Positions 10,557 to 20,124 of a DNA stretch of 64,000 nucleotides are shown in pieces. Numbering within the stretch: position 1 is the stretch's first letter; every line of letters starts with the position of its first letter. Made by a program: the position numbers and the translations under genes. The stretch comes from Thalassotalea sp. PP2-459 (GTDB taxonomy: Bacteria > Pseudomonadota > Gammaproteobacteria > Enterobacterales > Alteromonadaceae): the NCBI RefSeq assembly GCF_001913705.1, contig NZ_MKQD01000085.1:124001-188000 (forward strand). The letters are read 5' to 3'. The notes below the pieces were generated by a model. That model was not told the DNA's origin. It worked only from the letters and a program-made list of their open reading frames with translations, and ran no database searches.

Positions 10557-10572
10557 AGCATTAATTATGCCA
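10557..10572 (-). promoter_or_regulatory. Sigma-54 promoter of flrBC
   Basis: Minus strand TGGCATAATTAATGCT keeps the essential GG and GC at the -24 and -12 spacing. It is 37 bp upstream of the flrB start and in the gap downstream of flrA. Confidence 0.8.
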
Positions 10573-10712
10573 ACAAATTTTTTGTAGATTTATCAAAGAA
10601 CTGTAGATAGAAAATACATGAGTCAAGATTTTGTCAATCTATAGTTCGCTAGAAATATACGGCTCGTTAGTCGCTTGATAAGGCTGATTAACGAAACCAA
10701 TTATAGATTTCA

Positions 10713-12206
10713 TCAGCCATCTGTTTTTTGTAAGTTGTATTTTCGCATTTTCTCAACAAGTGTTGTTCTACGCATGCCAAGTAATTCTGCAGAACGAGCT
10801 ACCACCCAATCATTTTTGTCTAATGATTGAGTGATCAAAGACACTTCTAAATCTGCTAAATACTCTTTTAAATGTAAACCGTCTGCAGGCAACTTATCAA
10901 CCTGTACGGTACTGCTGCTTTGTTCCTCAAAGCCAGCCATAAAACTGTCATCATTAATGTTTTCATCGTCTGTATCAGTGTCAAAGCCAGCAAATAATTC
11001 ATTAATAGCTTCGCGTTCTTGCAATTCTTCTGGGTATTCTGGGTTGTATTCTTCAATATCAATATGACGATAACGCTTAGGTAGCTCTGATACGTCAACC
11101 ACTTGTTCATTGTACATGATAATCATGCGTTCTATTAAATTTGATAATTCACGGACATTGCCAGCCCATGAATGTTCTTGCAGTGATGCAATAGCGCGCT
11201 CTGTAAAACGAACCGTTTGTCCTTGTTCGCTTTCAAAGCGCGACATTAACTCTTTTAGTAATAAAGGAATATCTTCTTTACGATCACGAAGTGCTGGGGT
11301 TTCAATCGGAAAAACGTTTAATCGATAATATAAATCTTCACGAAAGGCATTGGTTTTGATCATTTCTTCTAGGTTTTGATGGGTTGCCGCGATAACTCGT
11401 ACATTCGCTTTTATGCTTTTCGCCCCACCCACACGTTCAAACGTTCGCTCTTGTAATACACGTAAAAGTTTTACTTGCATCGGTTGTGGCATATCACCAA
11501 TTTCATCAAGAAACAGTGTACCGCCCTCGGCAAGCTCAAAACGGCCTTTTCGAGTTGAAATAGCGCCAGTGAATGCCCCTTTTTCATGACCGAATAACTC
11601 ACTTTCAAGTAAGTCAGGAGGAATAGCACCACAATTTACTGGGACAAAAGGCGCTTTACCGCGATCAGATAAATTATGTATATTTCGAGCCACGACTTCT
11701 TTACCCGTACCTGACTCTCCCAATATCAAAACATTTGCCTGCGTTGAAGCCACTTGTTCAATCAGAAAGCGTACATGTTGCATGGGGGCACTGCCCCCTA
11801 CTAGCGAACGAAAAAGCGCAGCATTACCAGCATTTTTTGTTTTATTGATCGGCAATTTATTATGATATTGATGACAATGATGGATCATTTCCGTTAATTG
11901 CGCGTAATTCAGCGGCGCACTGACATCACCAATAACATTGACAAAACCCACAAGTTTTTGTTTATCAATCACATCATGTAATAAAAATGGGTAACTAGGA
12001 TTACGTTTAACTAAAGTAACCACAGCATCACTCACATCACCGCATAAAATGATGGTCAATGTATTTGTTAATGTGGGAAGAGCATCAACAATTTCATCCT
12101 GCGCGTAGCAATGAAAATGCTCACCGACGAATGCTAAGATTGTTGCAAGTTGTTGTGCTCTTGCTGCGTCATTATCAACGACAAGAATATGTTTTTGACC
12201 CTGCAT
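10713..12206 (-). CDS. flrA: Master flagellar sigma-54 activator FlrA (FleQ type)
   Basis: 497 residues. The N-terminal receiver-like domain (1-~120) has CGDVSDA where the phospho-acceptor Asp would sit, as in FlrA/FleQ, which are not classical phosphorylated regulators. An AAA+ domain with GESGTGKE and GAFTGA follows, then a Fis-type helix-turn-helix ([15 protein letters not shown]). It sits at the top of the polar flagellar hierarchy and activates class II genes including flrBC and fliE. AAAGGATT precedes the ATG. In Pseudomonas the homologue binds c-di-GMP; whether this one does is not shown here. Confidence 0.95.
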   Translation of the reverse strand: MQGQKHILVVDNDAARAQQLATILAFVGEHFHCYAQDEIVDALPTLTNTLTIILCGDVSDAVVTLVKRNPSYPFLLHDVIDKQKLVGFVNVIGDVSAPLNYAQLTEMIHHCHQYHNKLPINKTKNAGNAALFRSLVGGSAPMQHVRFLIEQVASTQANVLILGESGTGKEVVARNIHNLSDRGKAPFVPVNCGAIPPDLLESELFGHEKGAFTGAISTRKGRFELAEGGTLFLDEIGDMPQPMQVKLLRVLQERTFERVGGAKSIKANVRVIAATHQNLEEMIKTNAFREDLYYRLNVFPIETPALRDRKEDIPLLLKELMSRFESEQGQTVRFTERAIASLQEHSWAGNVRELSNLIERMIIMYNEQVVDVSELPKRYRHIDIEEYNPEYPEELQEREAINELFAGFDTDTDDENINDDSFMAGFEEQSSSTVQVDKLPADGLHLKEYLADLEVSLITQSLDKNDWVVARSAELLGMRRTTLVEKMRKYNLQKTDG

Positions 12207-12488
12207 AATCCTTTGATAACCTTTATTTTTAAACGTTCCAGTTTTGATTGTAGCGAGGATTGGTGAATATTCAACAAAATTTTGACACTAGGGCGTCATA
12301 ACTTTGACTTGAAGACACTTTATTTTTGATTGTTACCCGTGGTTACGTGCAAATTTAACAAATTACGCGTAACCTTTTGTTATTATGGAGTGATGGCGTG
12401 TAATTTGCTTTGTAATTTGCCATTGGTCACAGACAATTAAGTTCATTGTAATTAACGCATCCTATTTTTGATGAGCAGAGGCAATAAA
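12207..12488. other. Intergenic region between divergent flrA and the glycosylation island
   Basis: 282 bp separating divergent genes, so it should hold promoters for both flrA and the maf gene. It is AT-rich. I saw no sigma-54 or sigma-28 match and no convincing sigma-70 pair. Confidence 0.4.
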
Positions 12489-14981
12489 ATGCACATAAAC
12501 GACAGTTTTTTAACATCTCAGTTTGGCGAAGAGTATTTATACCTAATCAATAGAAACGCTTTTGAAAAACAACCGTCTCACGCAATCTTTGAGAACTTAT
12601 ATGATGAAAAACTGCATACAGAAGAAAGATTCTACATAATTCTTGGCACTGATTCGGGGCTATTACTCGATCATGTTGTACAGCTCGAGAAACCGGTCGA
12701 TACACGTTATTTATTTATTGAGTTGCCAGAAGTAATCGAACGGCTAGAACATAAAAACAAATTAGACGAGTTACCCGAATACATCACTATTACCACCATT
12801 GATAAATGGAAAGACAGCGCTACAGCGTTCGGTATGGACTTGTATTTATATAAAGATTACTGTCAGTTCATAAAGTCAGTTGCCGCCATCGATTCATTTG
12901 TTCCTGCTTACAATGCTGCCATTTTACAATTCGAACAAGAGTTTCAAAGCTACCGTTTCATTACACGTGCCACTCTTGGTGTGTCTCCTTTTATGAGCCC
13001 ACAATTAATGAATATTTGTGAGAATCAAACACCAGCGTTAGTATTTAAACATAAGTTCAAAGGCGATACATGTATCATTCTTGCGGGCGGTCCTTCATTA
13101 GATGAAGATATAGAGTGGGTAAAGGAACACAAAGACCACATAGTTATCATCGCTGTTTCGCGAATTGCAAGAAGACTTAATCAAATTGGACTTATACCTC
13201 ATATTGTCGTTTCCGTTGACCCCTATGAAATAAGTTATGACGTAAGTAAAGAGTTATTATTGTTTCCTCCCAATGTGCTATTTTTACACTCTAACAGCGT
13301 TACGCCATTTTTGTTGGCTCAGTGGCACGGTAAAAGTGCGTACCTTAATCGAAGATACCCTTGGGATGAAAAAGGTGATGAAAAAAACCTTAAATCTGCA
13401 GGCCCTACGGTCACAAATACGGCGCTAAAAGCAGCTGTAGACATGGGGTTCAGTAACATTTTGTTATCGGGTGTTGATCTCTGTTTTTCAGAAAAAGGTG
13501 TTACTCATGCCTCAGGGAGTAATGAAGCAAACATCGGCCCAACACTGGGACGCCCTGGCACCTGGGTGAAAACTTACGCAGGAAAAACCGTTGAAACACT
13601 TATCGTATTTGGTACTGCTGGTGAACGTTTATCTGAAATAGCGGAAGAAGCTAAGAAAACAGACCAAGCCGTTTACAACTTATCACCCAATGCAGCTTGC
13701 TTACCTCATATTGAACACGTTCCTTCTTCAGCATTGTCTTTTACACATGACAAAGAAAACTATGCAGATAAACTGCTCAGCTGTATTCCTGTCATGACCA
13801 CAAGTGAAATACAGCATGATTACAATGTAGTGAATACTAATGTTAAAAGAGTACTTGCTGACGTTAAAGACATCAAAAGGCTTGCAGAAAAAGCGTTAAC
13901 AGCAAATGAGCAACTCTTTAAAGAAAAAGGGAATGAGAGCGAGAATTTCAAGTTCAAAATTCAAATGGATAAAATTGAAAAGAAACTGAATACAACGTTC
14001 AAGCGCACTTCGAAATTTATAAAGAATTTTGGCATTGATAAATTCATCAGTTCTGCCCAAGCAAATTCATCTGATGAATGGTCTGATGATAAAGTAGAAA
14101 AAACAGGGAAACTATACTACCAAGCGTATATTGTTACCTGTGAAAACCTCATCATTTTGCTTGATAAGGCATTAGAAAGAATTAATAGCAGAATAGAAGA
14201 ACAAAAACCTACTCCGCGTCTGTCAATCATGTTTGCTCAGTGGGAAAAAGATAGAATTTTAGGTAGAGCACAGCATTGGTTAGAAAAAACTCACGTTGAT
14301 CAAAGTACATTCACCAGTGAAGAACAGTCGACGTTTGAGCGTTTTGCTAAAATACACACTGCAGATATCCATAACGTAGAAACAAAGCACTTAACGCGCA
14401 CCAAAGAGGAAGCGTCTTTAGATGGAGTCAGACGTAAAGTTATCACCTTATTTCATCAAAAAAATATCGATGCTTTAACGACATTAATTAATAGTTTAAA
14501 GATTTCGATGGAAACTGAAGAACAAGCTAAGGTATTGTATAATTTAGGGTTAGCGTATTCCTCAATTTTAACGGAAAGCTACCAAGACGCGCTGTATTAT
14601 TTTGAACAGCTTCCTCCAGAACAGATTGAAGAAGATGAACTTCAACAATTAGCTGGTATTGCTTATAAACTTAAAGATTACGGTTTAGCGAAAGCGTGCT
14701 TACAAGAACTTTCGGTATTGTCGATCACATATTTACCGCAATTCACTAAATTATTGCGACTTTTAGGGGATGAAAAAATCGCCTTAAACTATTTTCATCA
14801 ATGTATTGAACAAGATCCTAAAAATGTATTTTTATGGAATGGCTTAGGAGAGTTTTACTTTAATGGAAAGGCATATGATTCAGCCAAAATAGCATTCGAG
14901 ACCGCACTTTCAAATGCCCCTGATGATAAAAGAGCCAAAGAGTTTTTACAAAAACTTAATGCCTTACCATCAAATACATAA
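12489..14981 (+). CDS. Maf-family motility accessory protein (DUF115) with C-terminal TPRs
   Basis: 830 residues. The central DUF115/MptE-like domain starts near residue 190 (CIILAGGPSLDEDIEWV) and includes VVSVDPYEIS and GPTVTNTALKAAVDMGF. A charged helical stretch follows, then at least two TPR-like repeats in the last ~150 residues (EALYYFEQL-, YDSAKIAFETAL-type). Maf proteins are proposed to transfer nonulosonic acids to flagellin in Campylobacter, Aeromonas and relatives. The ATG at 12489 has AGAGG seven bases upstream and is preferred over upstream TTG/ATG codons. It heads the plus-strand island, so the acceptor is probably the flagellins at 25.9-27.8 kb. Confidence 0.88.
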   Translation: MHINDSFLTSQFGEEYLYLINRNAFEKQPSHAIFENLYDEKLHTEERFYIILGTDSGLLLDHVVQLEKPVDTRYLFIELPEVIERLEHKNKLDELPEYITITTIDKWKDSATAFGMDLYLYKDYCQFIKSVAAIDSFVPAYNAAILQFEQEFQSYRFITRATLGVSPFMSPQLMNICENQTPALVFKHKFKGDTCIILAGGPSLDEDIEWVKEHKDHIVIIAVSRIARRLNQIGLIPHIVVSVDPYEISYDVSKELLLFPPNVLFLHSNSVTPFLLAQWHGKSAYLNRRYPWDEKGDEKNLKSAGPTVTNTALKAAVDMGFSNILLSGVDLCFSEKGVTHASGSNEANIGPTLGRPGTWVKTYAGKTVETLIVFGTAGERLSEIAEEAKKTDQAVYNLSPNAACLPHIEHVPSSALSFTHDKENYADKLLSCIPVMTTSEIQHDYNVVNTNVKRVLADVKDIKRLAEKALTANEQLFKEKGNESENFKFKIQMDKIEKKLNTTFKRTSKFIKNFGIDKFISSAQANSSDEWSDDKVEKTGKLYYQAYIVTCENLIILLDKALERINSRIEEQKPTPRLSIMFAQWEKDRILGRAQHWLEKTHVDQSTFTSEEQSTFERFAKIHTADIHNVETKHLTRTKEEASLDGVRRKVITLFHQKNIDALTTLINSLKISMETEEQAKVLYNLGLAYSSILTESYQDALYYFEQLPPEQIEEDELQQLAGIAYKLKDYGLAKACLQELSVLSITYLPQFTKLLRLLGDEKIALNYFHQCIEQDPKNVFLWNGLGEFYFNGKAYDSAKIAFETALSNAPDDKRAKEFLQKLNALPSNT

Positions 14982-15084
14982 CAATAAAGAATAGATAAAG
15001 CTAAAGAATGAGCACAACATTGACGATATAAAGGTTAATATTGTTTACTAACCTTAACATTTTAGACAGCCTGTAGGAGCTATC

Positions 15085-15258
15085 ATGAGCGATATATTAA
15101 AAGGCAATTTTACCCCTAAAAAACAAGTTACTAAGCCGGATGACACAATAGATGATGATTCAATAGAGTCTAAATTTAAAAAAGCCGCACTAAACTCTAT
15201 TGGTGGAAGCATGGTCTATGTGGAACGCACCGACCTTACTTGGGACGGCGAAGAATAG
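15085..15258 (+). CDS. Small uncharacterised protein (57 aa) of the glycosylation island
   Basis: ATG at 15085 preceded by TAGGAG at a good distance; stop TAG at 15256-15258. The product begins MSDILKGNFTPKK, is acidic in the middle (DDTIDDDSIESK) and ends GGSMVYVERTDLTWDGEE. It has no signal peptide or membrane segment. It is co-directional between two maf-type genes, 27 bp before the second, so it is probably co-transcribed. I do not recognise the family. The ribosome site and sensible composition argue it is real. Confidence 0.7.
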   Translation: MSDILKGNFTPKKQVTKPDDTIDDDSIESKFKKAALNSIGGSMVYVERTDLTWDGEE

Positions 15259-15285
15259 ATACGTTAATCAGAAAGAGACTGAAGC

Positions 15286-16311
15286 ATGGCGCAATGCGAA
15301 CTGAACGATAAATTTGTGGATGTAGTTTCCAAAATTACGGATATTGGTAAGAATTGGCATAGCCACGATCTTGTCACCAATGCTATGGCTAATTTACCCT
15401 ATACAGAAAAAAGCTTTAAAGACTTACCGCCACTACCTGAGAGTAAAAAAAACTCAGCTATTATCGTTAGTGCCGGTCCCAGCTTACATAAATTTGATGT
15501 ATTAGCAAAATTAAAACAAAGCAACTATCAAGGGGCTATTGTTGCCATTGACGGTTCGTTAGTGAAATGTTTAAAAAATGGCATTGTTCCTGATTATGTT
15601 TTAACACTTGACCCACACCCTACTCGCATCGTTCGCTGGTTTGGCGATAATGAATTCGAAGAAAACACCCGACATGATGATTACTTTTCACGTCAAGATT
15701 TAGACGTGGAATTTCGCAATAATTCGATTAAAGAAAATCAAGCAAACATTGATTTAATCAACAAACATGCCCCGGAAATAAAACTCATTATTTGCTCTTC
15801 TGCGCCGAGAAATGTTGTAGAACGAGCAAAAGATGCTGGATTTGACATGTACTGGTGGAATCCGATTGTGGACAACCCACAAGATCCAAAAAGTCTAACT
15901 CGTCAAATTTATCAAATAAATAAAAAATCTTGCATGAATACAGGTGGTACCGTCGGAACTGCTGCTTGGGTATTTGCCAATGCGATACTAAAAGTGCCCT
16001 CCATCGCATTAACAGGCATGGATCTTGGCTATCATAGCGAAACGCCGATTGAAATGACCCAAACGTATTATGAGCTGCATGAGTTCGCCAATACGCGAGA
16101 AGAGTTAGAACAACTGTTTCCCAAATTTATATTCCCATTATCGAATGAACAATTTTATACCGATCCAACCTATTTTTGGTATCGAAATAACTTCTTAGAT
16201 TTATTCTCTCGTGCATCAGGAACGACATACAATTGTTCAGAGGCTGGTACGTTGTTTGCAGATAATTTACCCTGTATTACTTTCAATCAATTTCTCAATA
16301 GCGAGCAATAA
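15286..16311 (+). CDS. DUF115 / 6-hydroxymethylpterin pyrophosphokinase MptE-like protein (short Maf)
   Basis: 341 residues. It carries the DUF115 fold: AIIVSAGPSLHKFD (nucleotide-binding loop), IVPDYVLTLDPHPTR, and NTGGTVGTAAWVFANAIL with ALTGMDLGYH. It lacks the long N-terminal region and TPRs of the first maf gene, so it is close to a lone catalytic domain. It ends two bases before the radical SAM gene. Likely role: a second glycosyltransferase-like or sugar-nucleotide-handling step in flagellin modification; the exact reaction is unknown. Confidence 0.82.
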   Translation: MAQCELNDKFVDVVSKITDIGKNWHSHDLVTNAMANLPYTEKSFKDLPPLPESKKNSAIIVSAGPSLHKFDVLAKLKQSNYQGAIVAIDGSLVKCLKNGIVPDYVLTLDPHPTRIVRWFGDNEFEENTRHDDYFSRQDLDVEFRNNSIKENQANIDLINKHAPEIKLIICSSAPRNVVERAKDAGFDMYWWNPIVDNPQDPKSLTRQIYQINKKSCMNTGGTVGTAAWVFANAILKVPSIALTGMDLGYHSETPIEMTQTYYELHEFANTREELEQLFPKFIFPLSNEQFYTDPTYFWYRNNFLDLFSRASGTTYNCSEAGTLFADNLPCITFNQFLNSEQ

Positions 16312-16313
16312 TT

Positions 16314-17879
16314 ATGGCTAAAATACTTTTTATAAACCCCGTTGTTCGAGAAGAAGATGTGCCTCGCCATATCCCTTACGGTATTGCATTACTTGCAGCT
16401 ATTGCCATGAAAGAAGGCCATCTTGTACAAGTGTATGATGCAAATGCTCACCGATTACCGTTAGACACTATTATCGAAGTTTGCCAAGCAGACGATTGGG
16501 ATGCCATTTGTATTGGCGGCCTAACAACAACATACAACTACATTAAAAAAGCCTGCAAACTCATTAAAGAAAGCGCACCAAACGCTCAGCTGATTGCCGG
16601 TGGCGGTTTTTTAACTTCAATGCCACATGAAATTTTCGAATGGATCCCTGAAATTGACGTAGGTTGTATCGGCGAATCTTTTGTCACCTTCCCGGAAGTA
16701 CTAAAAAAAATAGACAATAAAGACGTTAATTACTCTGATGTTCTAGGCGTCATTCACCGAGATTTAACCGGAAAAAGTTTTTTAACCAATATCAGACCAA
16801 ATATTAAAGACTTAGATACGTTACCTTGGCCTGCATGGCATTTGTTCCCATTAGATATTTATTTTGCCAATTCCTCAAACTTATTCAGTGAAGAATCATT
16901 TACTTCAAAACGCCGTATGGACATTAATGGCAGCTTCGGCTGTGGATTAACTTGTAAATATTGTTGGCATTTAGGCACAACAGGCGACATGCTTGTTGAA
17001 GAAAACGACAACGGTGAAAATGACGTTGTCTTTACTTATGGCCGTAATATTCGTTATCACAGTGCCGATTATATTGTCAGCATGGTTAAACACTTACATA
17101 ACGAATATGACATTGACTTTGCGGCCTTTATTGATGAAAACCTCATGACAATGGATGTAGCCAGTAAAGGAACTTGGCTAAAAGAATTATGTAAAAAATG
17201 GATTGAAGCTGGCTTACAACCAACGTGTCGTCAACAAGGCATACCCCACGATGAAAACTGCAAAGGTGTGCATTGGAATGGTACTTCACATGCAGGGCTC
17301 CACCGTCCAGAAACCTTAAAACTAATGTATGAAGCTGGCTGTACACACTTAGTATATGGTTTAGAATCGTTTGATCCCACTGTGTTACGCAACCTTGGTA
17401 AAGGATCAAATGCACGAAAAAATAAGCAAAGTATCGCTACGTGTTTAGCTTCGGGTATTAAGCCTATTCCAAACATTATTATTGGATTTCCAGAAGAAAG
17501 CTTTGAGAGTGTTAGAAATACCATTGAAGCCTTAGTTGAATTAGGCATTACCGCTAAACCGCATTTTGCAACCGCTTATCCTGGCTCTGAGTGGTACTAT
17601 GCCTACAAAGATTCGATTATGGAACAATATAATCAAGATCTTGAGGCTTACATTATGGATTTAGGTGATGCTAGTAAGATCACGGCTACTATCAGCCATG
17701 AATTTTCACCGATGCAGTTATTAGGCCTTCAACAGATAGTATATCTCAAAGATCTACGCTTATTAGATTTATCAGAACAACATTGGGCTCCTGTGCAAGA
17801 AAAACTTACGCCAGTGATTCAGCCTAAAACGTCGTTTAATTTAAAAACCGTAAAAGAAGCAGGCCCGCTTGCGAGCTAA
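16314..17879 (+). CDS. B12-binding domain radical SAM protein
   Basis: 521 residues. The N-terminal ~140 residues form a Rossmann-like cobalamin-binding domain (ICIGGLTTTYNYI, LIAGGGFLTSMPHEIF), as in class B radical SAM enzymes. The radical SAM core has C210, C214 and C217 (CGLTCKYC) for the 4Fe-4S cluster, then FIDENL and VYGLESFDP strands. It starts two bases after the DUF115 gene and is followed 54 bp later by legB. Such enzymes often C-methylate unactivated carbons. A tailoring step on the nonulosonic sugar, its precursor or flagellin is inferred from context only. Confidence 0.85.
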   Translation: MAKILFINPVVREEDVPRHIPYGIALLAAIAMKEGHLVQVYDANAHRLPLDTIIEVCQADDWDAICIGGLTTTYNYIKKACKLIKESAPNAQLIAGGGFLTSMPHEIFEWIPEIDVGCIGESFVTFPEVLKKIDNKDVNYSDVLGVIHRDLTGKSFLTNIRPNIKDLDTLPWPAWHLFPLDIYFANSSNLFSEESFTSKRRMDINGSFGCGLTCKYCWHLGTTGDMLVEENDNGENDVVFTYGRNIRYHSADYIVSMVKHLHNEYDIDFAAFIDENLMTMDVASKGTWLKELCKKWIEAGLQPTCRQQGIPHDENCKGVHWNGTSHAGLHRPETLKLMYEAGCTHLVYGLESFDPTVLRNLGKGSNARKNKQSIATCLASGIKPIPNIIIGFPEESFESVRNTIEALVELGITAKPHFATAYPGSEWYYAYKDSIMEQYNQDLEAYIMDLGDASKITATISHEFSPMQLLGLQQIVYLKDLRLLDLSEQHWAPVQEKLTPVIQPKTSFNLKTVKEAGPLAS

Positions 17880-17933
17880 CATGCGTAATCAACACAACAA
17901 TAATCTATTTTAAAATGATGTAGGCAAACATTC

Positions 17934-18929
17934 ATGGCGTTAAACAATCAAAACCGCATATTGGTTACTGGTGCAGATGGCTTTATTGGCTCTCATCTTG
18001 TCGAAATGCTGCTATCCCAAGGCCACCATGTCAAGGCATTAGCGCAATATAATTCATTCAACTATTGGGGTTGGTTAGAAGATATTGCACAACATGATAA
18101 TCTAGAGATTGTGTCAGGCGATATACGCGATCCGCATTTTTGTCGCCATATCACCCAAGATATAGATACTGTTTATCATTTAGCTGCACTCATTGCGATC
18201 CCATACTCGTACGTGGCACCTGAAAGTTATGTGAGCACTAACGTTACCGGTACCTTAAATATTTGCCAAGCGTGTCTTGATAATAAGGTTTCACGCGTTA
18301 TTCATACCTCTACCAGCGAAGTGTACGGCACAGCACAATATGTACCTATCGACGAGAAGCACCCACTACAAGCTCAATCTCCATATAGTGCTTCAAAAAT
18401 TGCTGCTGATGCGATGGCAATGAGTTACTTTAATGCGTTTAATCTGCCTTTAACCATTGCTCGGCCTTTTAACACTTATGGCCCAAGACAATCAGCTCGA
18501 GCTGTAATACCTACTATTATTAGCCAAATTGCTAATGGTGAGTCAGAGATCAAGCTTGGGGATGTATCACCCACAAGAGACTTTAACTATGTTACTGACA
18601 CCTGTAGAGGCTTTATCGCATTAGCCAATAGTGAAAGTACGATAGGTAAAACCATTAACATCGGTTCTAATTTTGAAATTAGTGTTGGCGATACGTTAAA
18701 CATGATCAAAGACATCATGAAAAGTGATGTTAAATTTACTGTCGACCAAGCAAGAATACGCCCTGATAAATCAGAAGTTTTTCGATTATGGTGTGATAAT
18801 ACAATGATTAACTCGCTCACCCAGTTCACACCGGAAATAGATATAAAAACAGGGTTAAGCAAAACGATTGCATGGTTTGCTAAACCACAAAACCTCGCTA
18901 AATATAAGCATTCAATTTATAACGTGTAG
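17934..18929 (+). CDS. legB: NAD-dependent 4,6-dehydratase, LegB type
   Basis: 331 residues, extended short-chain dehydrogenase. The NAD motif GADGFIG is at residues 13-19, followed by KALAQYNSFNYWGWLED, characteristic of LegB-like dehydratases. STSEVYGTA and YSASK supply the catalytic Thr/Ser-Glu and Tyr-Lys residues. In Campylobacter LegB converts GDP-GlcNAc to the 4-keto-6-deoxy sugar, the first committed step to legionaminic acid. It is followed by legG after only 15 bp, leaving no room for the usual next-step aminotransferase. Confidence 0.85.
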   Translation: MALNNQNRILVTGADGFIGSHLVEMLLSQGHHVKALAQYNSFNYWGWLEDIAQHDNLEIVSGDIRDPHFCRHITQDIDTVYHLAALIAIPYSYVAPESYVSTNVTGTLNICQACLDNKVSRVIHTSTSEVYGTAQYVPIDEKHPLQAQSPYSASKIAADAMAMSYFNAFNLPLTIARPFNTYGPRQSARAVIPTIISQIANGESEIKLGDVSPTRDFNYVTDTCRGFIALANSESTIGKTINIGSNFEISVGDTLNMIKDIMKSDVKFTVDQARIRPDKSEVFRLWCDNTMINSLTQFTPEIDIKTGLSKTIAWFAKPQNLAKYKHSIYNV

Positions 18930-18944
18930 GATTGAATTATCAGC

Positions 18945-20099
18945 ATGAAAAAAATAGCGGTATTTACTGGCACTAGAGCAGAATACGGATTGCTATACCT
19001 TACGTTAAAAGGCTTACAGCAGTCTGACGATGTAGCACTACAGTTGTTTGTTGGTGGTACTCATCTTGCCCATAATTTTGGCTACACTATTAAGCATATA
19101 ATTAATGATGGCTTCACCGTTACTGAAAAAATGGATTTTCTGCTCAATTCTGACACTCCTGTCGCCGTCAATAAATCAATGGCTTTAGCGCAAATGGCTG
19201 CTGGTGAGTGTTTTGACCGCCACCAACCAGATTTACTTGTACTGTTGGGCGATCGTTTTGAAGCATTAGCCGTTGCAAGTGCCGCTACAATCGCTGGTAT
19301 TCCAATTGCTCATATTCATGGAGGTGAGCTTACCGAAGCGGCAATGGATGACGCTTTTAGACATGCGATTACTAAAATGGCACATTTACACTTTACTTCG
19401 ACAGAAGTGTATCGGCAACGAGTTATTCAACTAGGAGAACAACCTGAAAACGTGTTAAACGTTGGTGCTCCAGGCATTGATAATATTAAACAGCTGCCTT
19501 TACTTTCTAAAAGTGAGCTTAGTGACACCTTGTCCATCGACTTATCTAAACCTTATTTTTTAGTAGGTTACCACCCAGAAACTTTATCAAATCAGGATGC
19601 TAAAATAGGGTTATTGTGTTTATTAGCCGCATTAGATCAGTTTGAAACGTTCTCTGTAGTCATCACTTATCCAAATGCCGATACTTTTGGTCGAGCAATT
19701 ATCACCGAACTGGAAAATTATGCGCGTTTGCACCCAGAGCGCGTGCATTTATTCGAATCTATCGGACAATTAAATTTTCTATCCGCAATGAAACATGCTG
19801 TTGCACTCGTGGGTAATTCGTCCAGTGGCATTATAGAAACGCCATCATTTAACATTCCCACCGTGAATATTGGCGATAGGCAAAAAGGCAGGCTTGCCAG
19901 TAAAAGCGTCATACATTGCAAAACGAATAAACACGATATTACAGCGGCGATTCAAAAAGCGATATCCCCAGAGTTTAACGCATCAATAGCTAATGAACCT
20001 AACCCATACGGAAACGGGGAAGCTTCTTGTAAAATCGTCGAAACATTAATCACACGGGATATCACCACGCGAGCAAAGTCATTCTTTGATATAACTTAA
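18945..20099 (+). CDS. legG: UDP/GDP-sugar 2-epimerase (hydrolysing), LegG/NeuC type
   Basis: 384 residues of the UDP-GlcNAc 2-epimerase family: N-terminal FTGTRAEYGLLY, HIHGGELTEAAMDD, and C-terminal VGNSSSGIIETPSFNIPTVNIGDRQKGR, all typical of the hydrolysing NeuC/NnaA/LegG branch. It releases the nucleotide and inverts C2 to give the 6-carbon substrate of the synthase. LegG rather than NeuC is preferred because LegB and a PtmE-like guanylyltransferase are beside it. Confidence 0.85.
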   Translation: MKKIAVFTGTRAEYGLLYLTLKGLQQSDDVALQLFVGGTHLAHNFGYTIKHIINDGFTVTEKMDFLLNSDTPVAVNKSMALAQMAAGECFDRHQPDLLVLLGDRFEALAVASAATIAGIPIAHIHGGELTEAAMDDAFRHAITKMAHLHFTSTEVYRQRVIQLGEQPENVLNVGAPGIDNIKQLPLLSKSELSDTLSIDLSKPYFLVGYHPETLSNQDAKIGLLCLLAALDQFETFSVVITYPNADTFGRAIITELENYARLHPERVHLFESIGQLNFLSAMKHAVALVGNSSSGIIETPSFNIPTVNIGDRQKGRLASKSVIHCKTNKHDITAAIQKAISPEFNASIANEPNPYGNGEASCKIVETLITRDITTRAKSFFDIT

Positions 20100-20124
20100 T
20101 GCTTTGACCGAGAAAAGGCGACAC

